From: Acidobacteriota bacterium
GTDB taxonomy: Bacteria; Acidobacteriota; Terriglobia; Terriglobales; Acidobacteriaceae
Assembly: GCA_003225595.1 (NCBI GenBank)
Contig: QIAR01000346.1
Span: forward strand, 1 to 5,876
Length of the DNA: 5,876 nucleotides
Direction: 5' to 3'
Under the pieces are notes generated by a model that was not told the origin of the DNA, made no database searches, and worked only from the letters and a program-made list of their open reading frames with translations. This document shows positions 4,995-5,876 of the stretch, piece by piece; position 1 is the first letter of the stretch; every line of letters starts with the position of its first letter. Both the position numbers and the translations under genes were made by a program.

Positions 4995-5876
4995 CCGGAA
5001 GCAGAATCCCTCGGGAAGAGGAAGGGAATGGGTCTCTCCCGTCTCGAGCAGTCGAACGAAGACGCCGGTGAAATCCGCATACGCCAGGTATCTGCCATCT
5101 GGAGAAATCGCGGCCGCGTACACCGGATTCTCCGTCGGATTTGTAGTAATGCTCCGCTGCTGCAGCATGGGCTGCTCCGGACGGCTCCGCGTCGGCCGCA
5201 ACCAATGCCCGGCGAACACAGCCGCGAAGGTGGAGATTGCAATCACCGCGATGACCAGCGCTTGCTTGTTGCGCCACCACTGCACTGCGCGCGGCCCAGC
5301 GGCCAATCCAGCCGCCAGGCGCAGCTCCACCGACTCCATGTCCCGTTTCAGTCGCTTCAAGTCAGCACGGAGCTCACCCGCACTCTGGTAACGCAACTCA
5401 CGGTCCTTCTCCAGGGTCTTCTCAATGATCTCTTCCAGCTTGAGTGGAATCTCGGGGTTGATGCGGATGGGCGATGTTGGCGCATGGTGAAGAATGGCTT
5501 CATACGTCAACGCCGTGCTCTGGCCCGAGAAAGCCTGTCGGCCCGTGGCCATCTCATACAGCACTGTGCCAAATGAGAACAGGTCGGTGCGCGCGTCCAG
5601 CTCTTGCCCGCGCACCTGCTCGGGGGACATATACGCCACCGTACCGACCGTAGTGCCGGTATCTGTAAGGTTGTCTTCGATGGTTGCGTCGATCGTTGGG
5701 CCATCTGCGGCCGCGGTCTCCCTTGCCTCGTGCGACATCAGCTTTGCCAGTCCGAAGTCCAAAACTTTGGCCTGCCCACGCGCAGTGATAAACAGGTTTG
5801 CCGGCTTGATATCACGATGGATGATCCCTTTGCTGTGTGCAGCATCAAGCGCGTCACTGATCTGCATGGCTGATTC
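4992..5876 (-). CDS. Ser/Thr protein kinase, catalytic and membrane part (5' end outside window)
   Basis: The 294 visible residues start inside the kinase domain, at helix E before the catalytic loop; the glycine loop and ATP-binding Lys lie beyond the right edge. Visible motifs are HRDIKPAN (20-27), DFG (40-42), a Thr-rich activation loop ending GTVAYMSPE (78-86), DLFSFGTVLYEM (98-109) and the C-lobe helix DRELRYQSAGELRADLKRL. These mark an active-type PknB-like kinase, acting on Ser/Thr in the cytoplasm. One membrane helix follows (about 205-223, ALVIAVIAISTFAAVFAG). The first propeller blade, AAISPDGRYLAYADF (255-269), begins before the TGA cuts the protein at FCFR. As read, it would be a membrane-bound kinase without its extracytoplasmic propeller. 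The kinase could still be active, since the catalytic domain is complete upstream of the stop, with altered sensing. It shares the domain plan but not the C-terminal domain of the kinase at 1-1213. Confidence 0.93.
   Translation of the reverse strand, partial: ESAMQISDALDAAHSKGIIHRDIKPANLFITARGQAKVLDFGLAKLMSHEARETAAADGPTIDATIEDNLTDTGTTVGTVAYMSPEQVRGQELDARTDLFSFGTVLYEMATGRQAFSGQSTALTYEAILHHAPTSPIRINPEIPLKLEEIIEKTLEKDRELRYQSAGELRADLKRLKRDMESVELRLAAGLAAGPRAVQWWRNKQALVIAVIAISTFAAVFAGHWLRPTRSRPEQPMLQQRSITTNPTENPVYAAAISPDGRYLAYADFTGVFVRLLETGETHSLPLPEGFCFR

Noticed and set aside
4879..5280. Frameshift between kinase and propeller
   Set aside because: The kinase and propeller are in the same frame on both sides of 4992-4994; only a stop codon separates them. 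The other minus-strand frame here has no motif.
5028..5576. Plus-strand open frame of 182 codons
   Set aside because: It is antisense to the kinase/membrane part of the second kinase and has no motif or convincing ribosome binding site.

Overview
The window looks like chromosomal DNA of an Acidobacteriota bacterium (Solibacter/Bryobacter/Koribacter-like). The basis is indirect. DNA is moderately GC-rich by eye. Two Hanks-type Ser/Thr kinases lie within 6 kb, one fused to a FlgO/TolB-N-like domain and the other to a WD40/PD40 beta-propeller ending in the motif 'NAWNIENF'. They accompany an outer-membrane 'transporter' barrel and a small ABM-type monooxygenase of kinds I associate with that phylum. 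No marker gene is present, so the assignment is an inference.

Layout. 1-1213 (minus): 5' part of a membrane-anchored Ser/Thr kinase, running off the left edge. 1214-1337: divergent intergenic region with two plausible back-to-back sigma70-type promoters. 1338-1865 and 1883-2905 (plus): a two-gene unit coding for a small exported protein with a receiver-like (CheY-like) pattern and a beta-barrel outer-membrane protein, 17 bp apart. 3001-3156 (minus): a 51-residue ABM-family protein, about half the normal domain length, stopped by TGA. 3157-3503: noncoding, with a candidate promoter, a perfect 8-bp inverted repeat and a weak terminator. 3504-5876 (minus): a second Ser/Thr kinase with a C-terminal beta-propeller, running off the right edge and split by an in-frame TGA at 4992-4994.

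How it may work together. Both kinases have a cytoplasmic catalytic domain, one membrane helix and a likely extracytoplasmic sensor or scaffold domain. The plus-strand pair would act in the periplasm and outer membrane. The divergent arrangement of kinase 1 and the exported-protein/barrel pair suggests shared control at the envelope, but nothing in the sequence proves a functional link.

The points most worth attention are the in-frame TGA in the second kinase, the exported degenerate receiver-like protein, the possibly leaderless start of kinase 1, and the inverted repeat centred near -60 of the ABM gene promoter. I see no IS element, CRISPR array, tRNA, rRNA or phage gene.
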